A stretch of DNA of 47,597 nt from an uncultured Bacteroidales bacterium (GTDB lineage: Bacteria > Bacteroidota > Bacteroidia > Bacteroidales > Paludibacteraceae). The translations under genes and the position numbers were made by a program. The DNA is taken from positions 1-47,597 of the forward strand of contig CAMKPZ010000010.1 of NCBI GenBank assembly GCA_946414805.1. Reading direction: 5' to 3'. Positions 9,401-19,644 of the stretch are shown in pieces (positions within the stretch are counted from its first letter, which is position 1; every line of letters starts with the position of its first letter). Under the pieces are notes generated by a model. That model made no database searches. It was given only the letters and a program-made list of their open reading frames with translations, and was not told the origin of the DNA.

Positions 9401-12400
9401 AGATTACACCTGGCACGGTCTGAGCAACCTCAGCAGTCAGGGCATAGGCACCACGAGCCACTATTTCGACAACTACAAGACCCGCAACGGCAAAGACAGT
9501 ATCTATGAACTGGTACTAACCGTCACTCCAGTAGAGCGCACGGTCCGCACGATCACCTTCTGCGGCGAGACGACATGGAAAGGCGTGCGGTACACCTCTT
9601 CCGCCGTCGTATATGACACGATAGCGATAGAGAACGGGTGCTACCGCATAGAGCGTGTGAACCTGGATCTTGCCACTCCTTTCTACAGCCATGAGACCAA
9701 AGAGTTACCGCAAGGAACGGTTCTCCACTGGCACAACCAGAACATAACCACCGACGGAACCTACTACGACTACAACACAACGGCCAACGGGTGCGACAGT
9801 ATCTACCAGATCGACGTGACCATTATTCCTGCGGCTCCGGAGACCAACCAATACGCCGAAGAGCTATCGACCTGCGAAGGCGATACGATCGTATGGCGCG
9901 GCAAAGACCTATGGCGCAGCGGCACCTACGTAGATACCGTATGGACAGCCGGCAAAGAGAAAGTGGACTCCATCTTCACGATCAAACTGACGGTATGGCC
10001 GGCTCCGAAAGACACTATCTACCGCCATATGTACACATGCGGTTCGTACGGAGCATCCATCCGCTACCAAGGGAAAGACTACTATGAGAACGACACCATC
10101 GTCAACACCTTCCACACCATACACGGGTGCGACAGTATCGTTAAGGTTTACCTGCATTTCAACACGGCACTCTTCCTGTCCGACACGGTAGAGATCGCCG
10201 ACACCGAGTTGCCGTACACATGGAGTTACCGGCTGGACGGTCTGACCCGCGACACGGTACTGACCACCGCCGGCACCTACAACCACAGCGAACCGGCAGA
10301 AGGGACATGCAGCAACCGCGAACAGTTAGTGCTGATCGTCTATCCCACCTATCTGTTCGAAAAAGACACCACTATCTGCGAGACGGATCTGCCCTTCTAC
10401 TGGGTGAACGGTCCGCAAGACCACGCAGGAGACGCGCTGCAACATGCGATCGGTCAGACCAAGCAATACGAATACCGCTACACGACGGTGAACAACACCG
10501 ACAGCGTCTATCGCCTGAACCTGACTATCGAAGCAGCCCCGAAACGCACAGAGCAAATCTATGTATGCGAGGGTTATCCGCAGGTGATCAACGGCAAACA
10601 GTACGGCGCTCCGGGAAGCGAGATGAACAAGATCTACTACGACACGATGCGTATCCCGAGCGCAGGAAACACATGCGACAGTATCATCTATCTGGAGATT
10701 TATGTATCGTCCTCGAAAGAGCACAAGCAGACGGTCATTCTGCATGACGGCGAATCAATCAACTGGGGCAAATACACCAATATCACGACCGGCGGTATAT
10801 TCCGCGACACGACTAAAAACGTAGGTGCAGCAGGGTGCGACAGCATCAGTATTCTACACGTAATCAAAGAGTTAGGCGACGAGCGTGTGATCTGCTCCAA
10901 CGATACGGGCGCAGATGTCCATCCCGACAAGCGCTATCCCTACTCATGGGAACATCCTCAGTTGAACGGCGCGGCACCGAGACAGTTATACACCTCCGGC
11001 ACCTACTACGATACCGTATATGACGCACAGGGCTATATCGAGAACCTCTACCGCATGGATCTGACGATAGTCAATCCGTACGACACCACCGTATACGTAC
11101 ACGGATGTATGGACAAGGGGGCTTTCTGGCGCGACGAGATCTTCTACAGCGACACGACCTTCGTAGACCGGATAGAGGTAACTCCTTATACACCGGAAGC
11201 TCCGTGCGACTCCGTCTTCCATGTCAATATCATCATGGATACGGTTTACGAGTTCCATTTCGCGGACACCATCTGCGAGGAGCACCTGCCGTATATCCTG
11301 GGTCGTCAGGATCCCGATACCCTTTGGGCAGAAGGCACCTATATCCACCCCGACCAGACCGTTTGCGGGTGCGACTCGACGATCTACCTGACCCTGCGTA
11401 TCATCCCGAAACTGACCAAAAACGACTCGACCTTCGTCTGCGAAGACCAGATCATGGAACACCCTGTCATTCTGGGTGACACCGTAACCCCGTGGTTCGA
11501 TTTCCGCAACGGCGGAATGTTCCACGGCACATGGAAAGACAAGTGGCATGGTGTATCGTACACCACCGACACGATCGTATGGAACTGCGACAGCAGCTAC
11601 TACCACCATATTATCGTCCGTCCGCGTCAGGATCAGCCGGCGGTAGATACATTCTACCTCTGCCAGGGCGACTCGGTACAGCTGCTATGGCCGTACAAAG
11701 ACACATGGTTCAAAGAGCCGGGCTTGTACAAAGATACGATCAATACCAACTCGGCATTCACGGACGAGGCGCACGGAATGGTTCATAACGACCGTGATTT
11801 CCTCTGCGACAGTATCATTCACTGGTTAGTGCTCTATGCCGACACGCTGCATGAGGAAAAGACCGTACATATCGCCAAGGGCGACTCGCTCTTCTTCGAT
11901 CACCAATGGCGTTATGCCGCCGGCGACTACGACTCGATCGGCTACGCCATAGACACCAATTCATACGGCGAACACTGCAAATACGTGATGACACTGCACC
12001 TGTTTGTGGATTCAACGTATTACTTCCGCGACACGCTCTCTGTATGCGAGTTCGCAAACAAAGACACATTGTACACATGGGCGGACGGCTATCAACGTGT
12101 TTACTCGCTGCCGGAGAAAGACAGTGCATTCCATGTGATCGACACACTGCCTACCCTGCTCTACCGGTTCGACAGCATCTATGATCTGTATGTTGACTAC
12201 CACCAGAAATACTTCACGCAGATCTACGACACGATATGCGAAGGCGAATCGCTGCGGTTCGATATCCACCACCGCGACAACACCCTTACCCAGCGATTCC
12301 TCTCTGTGAAAGGCGTATATTACGATACTATCCCGGCTCTCAACGGATGCGACAGTATCATCCAACTGTACCTTGAGACGCGTGACAGTATTCCGACGAC

Positions 12401-15400
12401 TTATATCAGCCATACGATCACGGATCGCGAGATCCCGTATCTATGGGTTCACCAATGGGTGGAGGACGGTCTGCCGAAAGACTCGACCGACACGCTGCGT
12501 GCGACAGGTATCTACCGGTTCACGATGCCGAACCAACACGGATGCGACAGCACGATCGTACTCAACTTCACGGTTCACCAGACTCATGTCTTCCGCGACA
12601 CGATCGATGTCTGCTCGGTACCGAACAAGACTTTCACACATGTATGGAACACAGGCCGTGAGCAGCAATTCACTGTGCCGGACAAAGACAGCGCGATCCA
12701 TTACTACGACACCTTACAGACGCGAATCAAAAACGACAGCATCTATGATCTGTTGGTTAACTATCGCGAAGTGGCGATCACCTATCTGGACTCGAACCTC
12801 TGCTACGGCGACTCCATGCGGTTCGGATTGACGCGCGCTCACCAACCCCGCTTCCTCTCGAAGACCGGTGTTTACAATGACACATTAGTACGCACAGCCA
12901 ACGGATGCGACAGTATCATCGTTCTGCGACTGAATGTCTTCCCGCGCTATCTGAATTACGACACGCATCGCATGTCCAGCGCGGACACGCCGTATGTATG
13001 GATCCACAAACAAGGGGGCGTGGAGATCGGCCGTGATTCGCTGTACGCTGAGGGCGAATATGTATATCATTTCACCAACGGTTACGGCTGCGACAGTATC
13101 GATAGTCTGAGTCTGCGAATCCATCAGGCTTATCTCTACCGCGATACGATCCAGATATGCTCAAGCGAGACACCGTACACATGGGGCGACAAGAAAGATA
13201 TTTACACCACCGGCGAATATACCCAATACTTCCGCACGCATGACAATCAAGCCGATAGTACGCACGTGCGTTATATTAAGGTGATGCCGGTTGAATATGA
13301 TACGATCCAAGCTTCTATCTGCGAAGGCGACTCGTTACGGTTCGGTCTGACGAAGGCGAACAAACCGCGCTTCCTCTACGACGCCGGTCTATACAATGAT
13401 ACCTTGACCACCATCCACGGGTGCGACAGTATCATCACACTGAGTCTGAATATCTACCCGCGTCATTTCCATGACACGACGGTTCATATCGCCGATGTAG
13501 ATACACCGTATGTATGGAAGCATTTCGGTACGGGCGGTACTCCGATCCTGCCGAACGACTCGCTCTACGCCAACGGACGATACGGGTTCACCTATCCATC
13601 GCAGTACGGATGCGACAGCATCGACAGTCTGACGCTCGTAGTTCATCCGACCTACCTGTTCAAGGATACGATCACGATCTGCACCAGCGAGACACCGTAC
13701 ACATGGTACAATGTAGATGCCAATGGCGACAGCACCTTATTCCAGAAAGCGATCTATGAGACCGGCCAATACATCAAGAATCTACAGACCCACGACGGAT
13801 ACGACAGTACCTACATGCGATACATCCATGTATTACCTGTCATACGGAAAGAGATCCACGACAGTATCTGCGCAGGCGAAAACAACTTCTATGTATTCAA
13901 CGGCCAGAGACTGACCGAAAGCGGCGTGTTCATTGACACACTGACCGCAGCAAACGGATGCGACTCGATTGTAACCCTTAACCTAACGGTTAACAAACCT
14001 TACTATAGTTTCCGCGAGGAACATATCGTTGAGGGTCAGTCCGTTACAGTAATGGGTCTCACCTTCGACAAAGACACCATCCATACGATCAAGGGCCTCA
14101 CGCCCAACGGATGCGACAGCACGACCGTGATCAAGGTGGTGGTACATCCGATGATTGACACCATCGTGACCGTATGCTCGAACGACCTGCCGTACATATG
14201 GGTTAACAAGTGGAACGGACAGCAGACACCGCTCTATGCCGCAGGCATCTACCGCAACGATACGACTTTCGTCAACGGAGCGAGAATGTTCTATGGTCTG
14301 CAGCTGGTTGTCAACAACCCTGTATTCAAGGATATCCACGACAGTATATGCGCCGGTGACAATAACTTCTACACCTTCAAGGGTATGAATCTCACCGAGA
14401 GCGGTATCTATCGGGACACTACCATGGGCGCTAACGGATGCGACAGCATTACCACGCTGCATCTCACCGTTAACAAACCCTACTACAACTACAGAGAAGA
14501 GCATATTGTTGAGGGTCAGTCCGCTACGGTAATGGGGCTCACCTTCGACAAAGACACCATCCATACGATCAAGGGTCTCACGCCGAACGGATGCGACAGC
14601 ACTACCGTGATCAAGGTGGTTGTACATCCGATGGTGGATACCATCGTGACCGTATGCTCGAACGACCTGCCGTACATATGGGTTAACAAGTGGAACGGAC
14701 AGCAGACACCGCTCTATGCCGCAGGCATCTACCGCAACGATACGACTTTCGTCAACGGAGCGAGAATGTTCTATGGTCTGCAGCTGGTTGTCAACAACCC
14801 TGTATTCAAGGATATCCACGACAGTATATGCGCCGGTGACAATAACTTCTACACCTTCAAGGGTATGAATCTCACCGAGAGCGGTATCTATCGGGACACT
14901 ACGATGGGCGCTAACGGATGCGACAGCATCACTACGCTGCATCTCACCGTTAACAAACCCTACTACAACTATAGAGAAGAGCATATCGTTGAGGGTCAGT
15001 CCGTTACAGTAATGGGTCTCACCTTCGACAAAGACACCATCCATACGATCAAGGGCCTCACGCCCAACGGATGCGACAGCACGACCGTGATCAAGGTGGT
15101 GGTACATCCGATGATTGACACCATCGTGACCGTATGCTCGAACGACCTGCCGTACATATGGGTTAACAAGTGGAACGGACAGCAGACACCGCTCTATGCC
15201 GCAGGCATCTACCGCAACGATACGACTTTCGTCAACGGAGCGAGAATGTTCTACGGCCTGCAGTTGCGTGTCAACGATCCTGTCTTCGACACCGTGAGAG
15301 TGGCTATCTGCGAGGGCAGCAGCTATCTCTTCGGAGGGGAGCACTTGACCGTTGCCGGTGTTTACCGCGATACGCTGAGTGCCGCGAACGGTTGCGACAG

Positions 15401-18400
15401 CATCCAGACACTCGTACTGACCGTCAACAAACCGTACTACAACTACAAGGTGGAGCACATTCTGGAAGGACAATCGGTTGACTTCTTCGGAACAACCTAC
15501 TCAACCACAGGTATGTACACACATTACGGACATACACCGGAAGAATGCGACAGTACCTCCGTTCTGCAGTTGATTGTGCATCCGATGGTAGATACCATTG
15601 TGACCGTTTGTACCTCCGATCTGCCGTACAACTGGATCAACAAATGGGACGGTTCGTCCACACTCCTCTACACCGCAGGCATCTACCGCAATGACACAAC
15701 GGTTGTCAACGGCGAGAGAATGTTCTACGGATTGGAGTTGCGTGTCAACGATCCTGTCTTCGACACCGTGAGAGTGGCTATCTGCGAGGGCAGCAGCTAT
15801 CTCTTCGGAGGGGAGCACTTGACCGTTGCCGGTGTTTACCGCGATACGCTGAGTGCCGCGAACGGTTGCGACAGCATCCAGACACTCGTACTGACCGTCA
15901 ACAAACCGTACTACAACTACAAGGTGGAGCACATTCTGGAAGGACAATCGGTTGACTTCTTCGGAACAACCTACTCAACCACAGGTATGTACACACATTA
16001 CGGACATACACCGGAAGAATGCGACAGTACCTCCGTTCTGCAGTTGATTGTGCATCCGATGGTAGATACCATTGTGACCGTTTGTACCTCCGATCTGCCG
16101 TACAACTGGATCAACAAATGGGACGGTTCGTCCACACTCCTCTACACCGCAGGCATCTACCGCAATGACACAACGGTTGTCAACGGCGAGAGAATGTTCT
16201 ACGGTCTGCAGTTGAAAGTCACCCAACCGACGGACACCACTCTTTACCGCGAGATATGCGAAGGCGATATCTTTAACTTCAATAATCGCTTCCTCACCAC
16301 CTCCGGCGAATACCGAGACACGATCAAGAACACCGTCGGTTGCGACAGCATAGTGATCCTGCATCTGAATGTGCTCAAGAAATACTATAACACCATTAAC
16401 AGAACGATCTACGAAGGCGACACTGTTATGTTCCACGGAGATACAATCTCTGAGCCCGGTAATTACCCTGTTCGCTTGTCTTCTTCGTTCGGGTGCGATA
16501 GTATCATTGAGCTCCATCTGACGGTAAAACGTATGTATGACGACTCCGTAACCGTCTGCGCAAACGAGTTACCGCTCGAATGGCGCAATAGAAAGATCTA
16601 CGAATCGGGTATCTATCGCGACACCACCTACGCAGACGGACAGGAGGTTGTCATCGGTCTCAAAGTGAATGTACTGCCGATAGCGCGTCCTTCTGAACCG
16701 ATCGTGGCAACGATATGCGAAGGCGACTTCTATAAGTTCGGCGATTTGATCCTGACCACACAAGGAACCTATTACGACACACTGACGGCTGCGAACGGTT
16801 GTGACTCGATTGTCATGCTCTCGCTGCAGGTAATACCTGTCGCTTACCAGTCGGAGATCCGCCGTATATTCGAAGGCGACTCTGTCTTCTTTGACGGCAA
16901 ATGGCTCAAGGAGTCCGGTGTCTATGAGCGTCGTGAGACCAACGGCAAGTGTACCGACACGTACCAACTCATCCTCACCGTTCTCAAGGAGTTCCGCGTG
17001 GACACCACCGCGTATGTCTGCAAGAACAATCTGCCGTTTATATGGCACGGATATGAGTACAATGAGTCTGGCGATTATGTACTGCCCACCGCATGGACCG
17101 ATTCTTCACGCGTAGTGACCACGTTGCATCTCAATGTACGGGAGGCCTTCTATGATGAACGGAGTATATCTCTGTGCGAAGGAAACATGTTCATCTTCCG
17201 CAAAGATACCTTCACCTCGAATGCGATCTTCTACGATACGATTCCTTCTTCGGCGGGCTGCGACTCGGTTATCAAATACACCGTAAGCGTACATCCTACC
17301 TTCGAGCGTTGGGATACGGTACATATCTCCGACAAGGACTCCTATAACTTCAACGGACGTCAGTTAACGATTCCTGGAGATTACGAGTACACCGGCAGAA
17401 CCGGCAAACCGTACGAATGCGACAGTTCGATCTTCCTCCACTTGGAGGTTCATCCGTCGTATATCTTCACGGAATACAGAGATGTATGTGCACCGGATAC
17501 GATCCACTGGCATGGTCAAACGATCCATATGGATACCGTTTACCAGGAGACCAACACCACCACGCGTTACGGTAAAGACATTACCTATACTTATCGTGAT
17601 CCGTACCTCACACGCTACGGTTTCGATAGTATCTACGAGTTGAAGTTGACCGTTCACCCGTCCTATTTCACGTATGAGCAATACTTGATCAGGGAGGGAG
17701 AGACCCAGACCTTACACGGTATCAACATCACACGCACGGATACCATCTACACCGATACGCTGCATACTATATACGGATGCGACAGTATCTTCCAGATCGC
17801 GGTGAACTCCAAACGTGTGATCACAGTCCAGCGCAAAGACTCGATCTGTAACGGCGAGTCCTATAATTTCTACGGCAAGACCCTCACTAAGGCCGGTACG
17901 TATAGGGCGTCGGTTGAGGTGCCAGGTAAGATGGACTCTGTGATCATTCTCACCCTGAAAGTCAATCCGACCTCGTTCACCAAGGTAACAAAGGTGATCA
18001 CGGAGGAAGATCTGCCGTTCGTGTATGATGGACGCGTCTATGGCGTCAACGATGGTCTGGCAAGAGGCGTAATAAAGGACTTCACCGAGGAGTATATCAA
18101 CCAGTACGGATGCGACAGCACCATCATCCTCACCATCAACGTGACAGAGCACTACTCCGCTTGGAACCTCATTCCTATCTGTACGGGCGAATTGCTTATC
18201 ATTGATGGCGATACGATCCGTCAGCCGGGACAGTATGTATTCCTGCGCCGCCGTCAGATTGATGACCGAACCAGCGCATTGGATAGTCTCTACCGCGTAG
18301 AGGTATATAGCGCGCCTTCCTTCGAGATGCCTGTCAAGGATACCACTATCTGCGATGGCGATTACGTTGATTTCGCAGGAAAGAGGTTCACTAAGACCGG

Positions 18401-19577
18401 CCTCCACAAAGTGACGCTCAAGACCGTCAACGGATGCGACAGTATCCTGACGCTCAACCTCCATGTCGATCCTGCATACCAGTTCGACTTCTACGAGCGC
18501 GTTTGGCCAGAGGAACTGCCGTTCGTATGGGAAGGTAGAGAGTACTACAACTCCGGAGTATTCAATGCTTCATGGCAGAAAGGCCGTTGCGACAGTATCC
18601 GTACACTCCATCTCACGGTGGTAAAGACCGATACGATCACAACCAATATCACTGTCTGCGAAGGCGAGTACTATGTCTGGGGAGAAGACACACTCCGTAG
18701 ATCCGGTACCTATAGCGAACTGGCTGTAGATAGTATCAACAAGATCTCTACGCTCTATGTCCTCAATCTCATCTTCTCCGGCAATATCGAGGTCCTCTCT
18801 GCTTATTCTGATGAGGTTTGTGCCGATGATTACGGATTCGATCTGCATTACACTTACAGCGGCAATAAGCGACCCAGCAGGTATAGTATCTATTTTGACT
18901 CGAATGCGAAAACCTATGGCGGATTTACGGATATCTTGAACCAACCGGTTCTCAGTGACGAGGTCATCCATGTGGCTTACGATTCGAAAGCAGACAGAAG
19001 ACCTGATATCTATAGGATGCGATTGGTTCTGGACAATGGTGCTTGCGGTCAAGGATATAGAGATAATATCGAGTTGGTCGTTAAGTATCCGTCATGGGTG
19101 CTCAAGCAGAACTGGGACGATGTGGTTGCTCCGCTGAATAAAGCTAATAATGGCGGATACGATATCGTCACAGCGAAATGGTATGTCGTTCGCAATGGAG
19201 TATCGTCATACCATGGCGAGGCGCCGTATCTGCACTACGACAATCTGCAACCGGGCGACTTCGTTTATATGGAGGCTATGCGTCGCAACGAAGGATATTA
19301 TGTTCCTTCCTGTCCGATTGAGATCGTGCAGTACAGCAATGACATCCAACCGATGGTTCGCGTTTCGTCTTACACCTCGAGACACAAACCGGAGATCGCT
19401 ATCACCGCTAACTGCGAGGGATCATACGAGATCTATTCATCCACAGGACTGTTCATCTCGTCCGGCGAGTTCGTTGAGGGAAATACCCTACTCGCCCTCC
19501 CGAACATCAACGGTATCTATTTCGTCCGCACACATGTCGGCGACAAGACTGAGACGCACAAGGTGATCATCCTCTAA
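6438..19577 (+). CDS. giant secreted Cys-repeat protein with type IX secretion C-terminal domain
   Basis: This 4,379-residue protein begins with a signal peptide (MLSCALFVLASVVSAQ). Its body is an array of about 50-80-residue modules with the pattern ICEGDSY...G...GxYxDT...NGCDSIxxLxLxV; more than 40 GCDS-type motifs are present. Each full module has one Cys at the start and one in GCDS, suggesting one disulfide per module after export. The last ~75 residues, from EIYSSTGLFISSGEFVEG through NGIYFVRTHVGDKTETHKVI, resemble the type A sorting domain recognised by the type IX secretion system, so surface attachment or release is expected. Comparable giant Bacteroidota proteins act as adhesins, such as SprB in gliding. 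Start is the ATG at 6438 or 6444; the TTG at 6432 is less likely. Two internal blocks have nearly identical DNA copies. No enzyme domain is visible. Confidence 0.88.
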   Translation: MKMKTKIMKMLSCALFVLASVVSAQGANGIIEEKNYKICPEDTLEIKLNKRTIEVSRDTIIYDTIRVTDPSMDSIYVYVVNVYPSFVNEQERVLEQGGSFDWQGMTISKAGTYEKVYKSNENGCDSIYRINVRGRVEVHVTDTLCTGSTKKFGGQTLEKPGIYRDSLHFATYDSITILSLIGHEPDTTIKYARIPEGTQTLWNGKTYSEQGVYDTLLVNRFGCDSLSRLILTTYHVDTIDTVAIICPNTTLYWHGMTYGQTGHYEFSGTRENGDLAYYRMDLTVKVLQFTERTFSICDDETVTFNGKTYANAGEYDDYITCDTLCKITIIKHPTQLHLQTGVMDATHPYYWQYTQDGEEKTDTLLQPGIYEHTSHNEETGCNDIWRLVLTRDVTQYHFIESVTICESEDYEWRGRQGLNRQGIGQTTHYYDYLRSKSDQDSIYELILTVRPVLRTTRTIPFCESITWGGTTYTESHALIDTLQSVQYGCDSIVTTLLSKGIPFHHHDTATIIPGETLMWRGRTIRHDGLYEDRYLSVSGCDSIYSLGVGLKEDAPMTKTRTWRENICEGNYYEWNGKKYFNSGIFVDTIFVEGTQEVDSLHILILTVNPVYATRERITFHSFPGTYRGHVFWQPGEEYTFEYTSASGCDSTITVVAEYEISHFEESVTICPGESYIWDWDGLSYNESGRYVKTITDANGVDSVEHILNLTVRYIPDTYIKKTICKGGSYTFGDRTLTESGNYTYTFHDTGCDSVVHLSLNVLNSDTNTFVHHMDQGQSYVWNGTTYWETGTYFHYGTNRFGCDSINVLELTVNKVDTVETSLTICPDEIPFEWNTIVASQSGDYYKTVKQANGDYIYYHLNLTVREVVQTDTTFTMCGDASLSFNGKTYTEAGHYRDYLSCDTLVNIHIAKYPQQLHETNASLGGDHGYTWTYWEDGEEKTNTFNAAGTYEYESTNAETGCSELWRLILTKDETEYHFVETQTICEGEDYTWHGLSNLSSQGIGTTSHYFDNYKTRNGKDSIYELVLTVTPVERTVRTITFCGETTWKGVRYTSSAVVYDTIAIENGCYRIERVNLDLATPFYSHETKELPQGTVLHWHNQNITTDGTYYDYNTTANGCDSIYQIDVTIIPAAPETNQYAEELSTCEGDTIVWRGKDLWRSGTYVDTVWTAGKEKVDSIFTIKLTVWPAPKDTIYRHMYTCGSYGASIRYQGKDYYENDTIVNTFHTIHGCDSIVKVYLHFNTALFLSDTVEIADTELPYTWSYRLDGLTRDTVLTTAGTYNHSEPAEGTCSNREQLVLIVYPTYLFEKDTTICETDLPFYWVNGPQDHAGDALQHAIGQTKQYEYRYTTVNNTDSVYRLNLTIEAAPKRTEQIYVCEGYPQVINGKQYGAPGSEMNKIYYDTMRIPSAGNTCDSIIYLEIYVSSSKEHKQTVILHDGESINWGKYTNITTGGIFRDTTKNVGAAGCDSISILHVIKELGDERVICSNDTGADVHPDKRYPYSWEHPQLNGAAPRQLYTSGTYYDTVYDAQGYIENLYRMDLTIVNPYDTTVYVHGCMDKGAFWRDEIFYSDTTFVDRIEVTPYTPEAPCDSVFHVNIIMDTVYEFHFADTICEEHLPYILGRQDPDTLWAEGTYIHPDQTVCGCDSTIYLTLRIIPKLTKNDSTFVCEDQIMEHPVILGDTVTPWFDFRNGGMFHGTWKDKWHGVSYTTDTIVWNCDSSYYHHIIVRPRQDQPAVDTFYLCQGDSVQLLWPYKDTWFKEPGLYKDTINTNSAFTDEAHGMVHNDRDFLCDSIIHWLVLYADTLHEEKTVHIAKGDSLFFDHQWRYAAGDYDSIGYAIDTNSYGEHCKYVMTLHLFVDSTYYFRDTLSVCEFANKDTLYTWADGYQRVYSLPEKDSAFHVIDTLPTLLYRFDSIYDLYVDYHQKYFTQIYDTICEGESLRFDIHHRDNTLTQRFLSVKGVYYDTIPALNGCDSIIQLYLETRDSIPTTYISHTITDREIPYLWVHQWVEDGLPKDSTDTLRATGIYRFTMPNQHGCDSTIVLNFTVHQTHVFRDTIDVCSVPNKTFTHVWNTGREQQFTVPDKDSAIHYYDTLQTRIKNDSIYDLLVNYREVAITYLDSNLCYGDSMRFGLTRAHQPRFLSKTGVYNDTLVRTANGCDSIIVLRLNVFPRYLNYDTHRMSSADTPYVWIHKQGGVEIGRDSLYAEGEYVYHFTNGYGCDSIDSLSLRIHQAYLYRDTIQICSSETPYTWGDKKDIYTTGEYTQYFRTHDNQADSTHVRYIKVMPVEYDTIQASICEGDSLRFGLTKANKPRFLYDAGLYNDTLTTIHGCDSIITLSLNIYPRHFHDTTVHIADVDTPYVWKHFGTGGTPILPNDSLYANGRYGFTYPSQYGCDSIDSLTLVVHPTYLFKDTITICTSETPYTWYNVDANGDSTLFQKAIYETGQYIKNLQTHDGYDSTYMRYIHVLPVIRKEIHDSICAGENNFYVFNGQRLTESGVFIDTLTAANGCDSIVTLNLTVNKPYYSFREEHIVEGQSVTVMGLTFDKDTIHTIKGLTPNGCDSTTVIKVVVHPMIDTIVTVCSNDLPYIWVNKWNGQQTPLYAAGIYRNDTTFVNGARMFYGLQLVVNNPVFKDIHDSICAGDNNFYTFKGMNLTESGIYRDTTMGANGCDSITTLHLTVNKPYYNYREEHIVEGQSATVMGLTFDKDTIHTIKGLTPNGCDSTTVIKVVVHPMVDTIVTVCSNDLPYIWVNKWNGQQTPLYAAGIYRNDTTFVNGARMFYGLQLVVNNPVFKDIHDSICAGDNNFYTFKGMNLTESGIYRDTTMGANGCDSITTLHLTVNKPYYNYREEHIVEGQSVTVMGLTFDKDTIHTIKGLTPNGCDSTTVIKVVVHPMIDTIVTVCSNDLPYIWVNKWNGQQTPLYAAGIYRNDTTFVNGARMFYGLQLRVNDPVFDTVRVAICEGSSYLFGGEHLTVAGVYRDTLSAANGCDSIQTLVLTVNKPYYNYKVEHILEGQSVDFFGTTYSTTGMYTHYGHTPEECDSTSVLQLIVHPMVDTIVTVCTSDLPYNWINKWDGSSTLLYTAGIYRNDTTVVNGERMFYGLELRVNDPVFDTVRVAICEGSSYLFGGEHLTVAGVYRDTLSAANGCDSIQTLVLTVNKPYYNYKVEHILEGQSVDFFGTTYSTTGMYTHYGHTPEECDSTSVLQLIVHPMVDTIVTVCTSDLPYNWINKWDGSSTLLYTAGIYRNDTTVVNGERMFYGLQLKVTQPTDTTLYREICEGDIFNFNNRFLTTSGEYRDTIKNTVGCDSIVILHLNVLKKYYNTINRTIYEGDTVMFHGDTISEPGNYPVRLSSSFGCDSIIELHLTVKRMYDDSVTVCANELPLEWRNRKIYESGIYRDTTYADGQEVVIGLKVNVLPIARPSEPIVATICEGDFYKFGDLILTTQGTYYDTLTAANGCDSIVMLSLQVIPVAYQSEIRRIFEGDSVFFDGKWLKESGVYERRETNGKCTDTYQLILTVLKEFRVDTTAYVCKNNLPFIWHGYEYNESGDYVLPTAWTDSSRVVTTLHLNVREAFYDERSISLCEGNMFIFRKDTFTSNAIFYDTIPSSAGCDSVIKYTVSVHPTFERWDTVHISDKDSYNFNGRQLTIPGDYEYTGRTGKPYECDSSIFLHLEVHPSYIFTEYRDVCAPDTIHWHGQTIHMDTVYQETNTTTRYGKDITYTYRDPYLTRYGFDSIYELKLTVHPSYFTYEQYLIREGETQTLHGINITRTDTIYTDTLHTIYGCDSIFQIAVNSKRVITVQRKDSICNGESYNFYGKTLTKAGTYRASVEVPGKMDSVIILTLKVNPTSFTKVTKVITEEDLPFVYDGRVYGVNDGLARGVIKDFTEEYINQYGCDSTIILTINVTEHYSAWNLIPICTGELLIIDGDTIRQPGQYVFLRRRQIDDRTSALDSLYRVEVYSAPSFEMPVKDTTICDGDYVDFAGKRFTKTGLHKVTLKTVNGCDSILTLNLHVDPAYQFDFYERVWPEELPFVWEGREYYNSGVFNASWQKGRCDSIRTLHLTVVKTDTITTNITVCEGEYYVWGEDTLRRSGTYSELAVDSINKISTLYVLNLIFSGNIEVLSAYSDEVCADDYGFDLHYTYSGNKRPSRYSIYFDSNAKTYGGFTDILNQPVLSDEVIHVAYDSKADRRPDIYRMRLVLDNGACGQGYRDNIELVVKYPSWVLKQNWDDVVAPLNKANNGGYDIVTAKWYVVRNGVSSYHGEAPYLHYDNLQPGDFVYMEAMRRNEGYYVPSCPIEIVQYSNDIQPMVRVSSYTSRHKPEIAITANCEGSYEIYSSTGLFISSGEFVEGNTLLALPNINGIYFVRTHVGDKTETHKVIIL
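14022..15290 (+). repeat. three tandem 480-bp units inside the giant gene
   Basis: The unit repeats with a 480-bp (160-residue) period beginning near 14022, 14502 and 14982. Copies 1 and 2 match over 14160-14422 against 14640-14902; copies 1 and 3 match over 14022-14293 against 14982-15253. Copy 2 carries its own variants (for example GCTACGGTAATGGGG). Confidence 0.9.
15263..16204 (+). repeat. two identical 474-bp units inside the giant gene
   Basis: The 468 nt at 15263-15730 appear identical to 15737-16204 by direct reading, a period of 474 bp (158 residues). The first unit follows immediately on the third 480-bp unit. Confidence 0.9.
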
Positions 19578-19591
19578 AGGATGCAAAAACG

Positions 19592-19625
19592 AGAGAGAGC
19601 TGCTTTCAAGGCAGCTCTCTCTTTG
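19592..19625. terminator. terminator between giant gene and nrdG
   Basis: AGAGAGAGCTGC (19592-19603) pairs perfectly with GCAGCTCTCTCT (19611-19622) around a 7-nt loop, followed by a short TTT. The two flanking genes converge on it, so it may serve both strands. Confidence 0.8.
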
Positions 19626-19644
19626 TATAATATTGTTCCGAAAA

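Noticed and set aside
13983..15473. Leftward 496-codon open frame inside the giant gene
   Set aside because: It is the antisense of the 480-bp repeats; its own sequence repeats with the same period and resembles no family. Codon composition of the repeat unit keeps the frame open.
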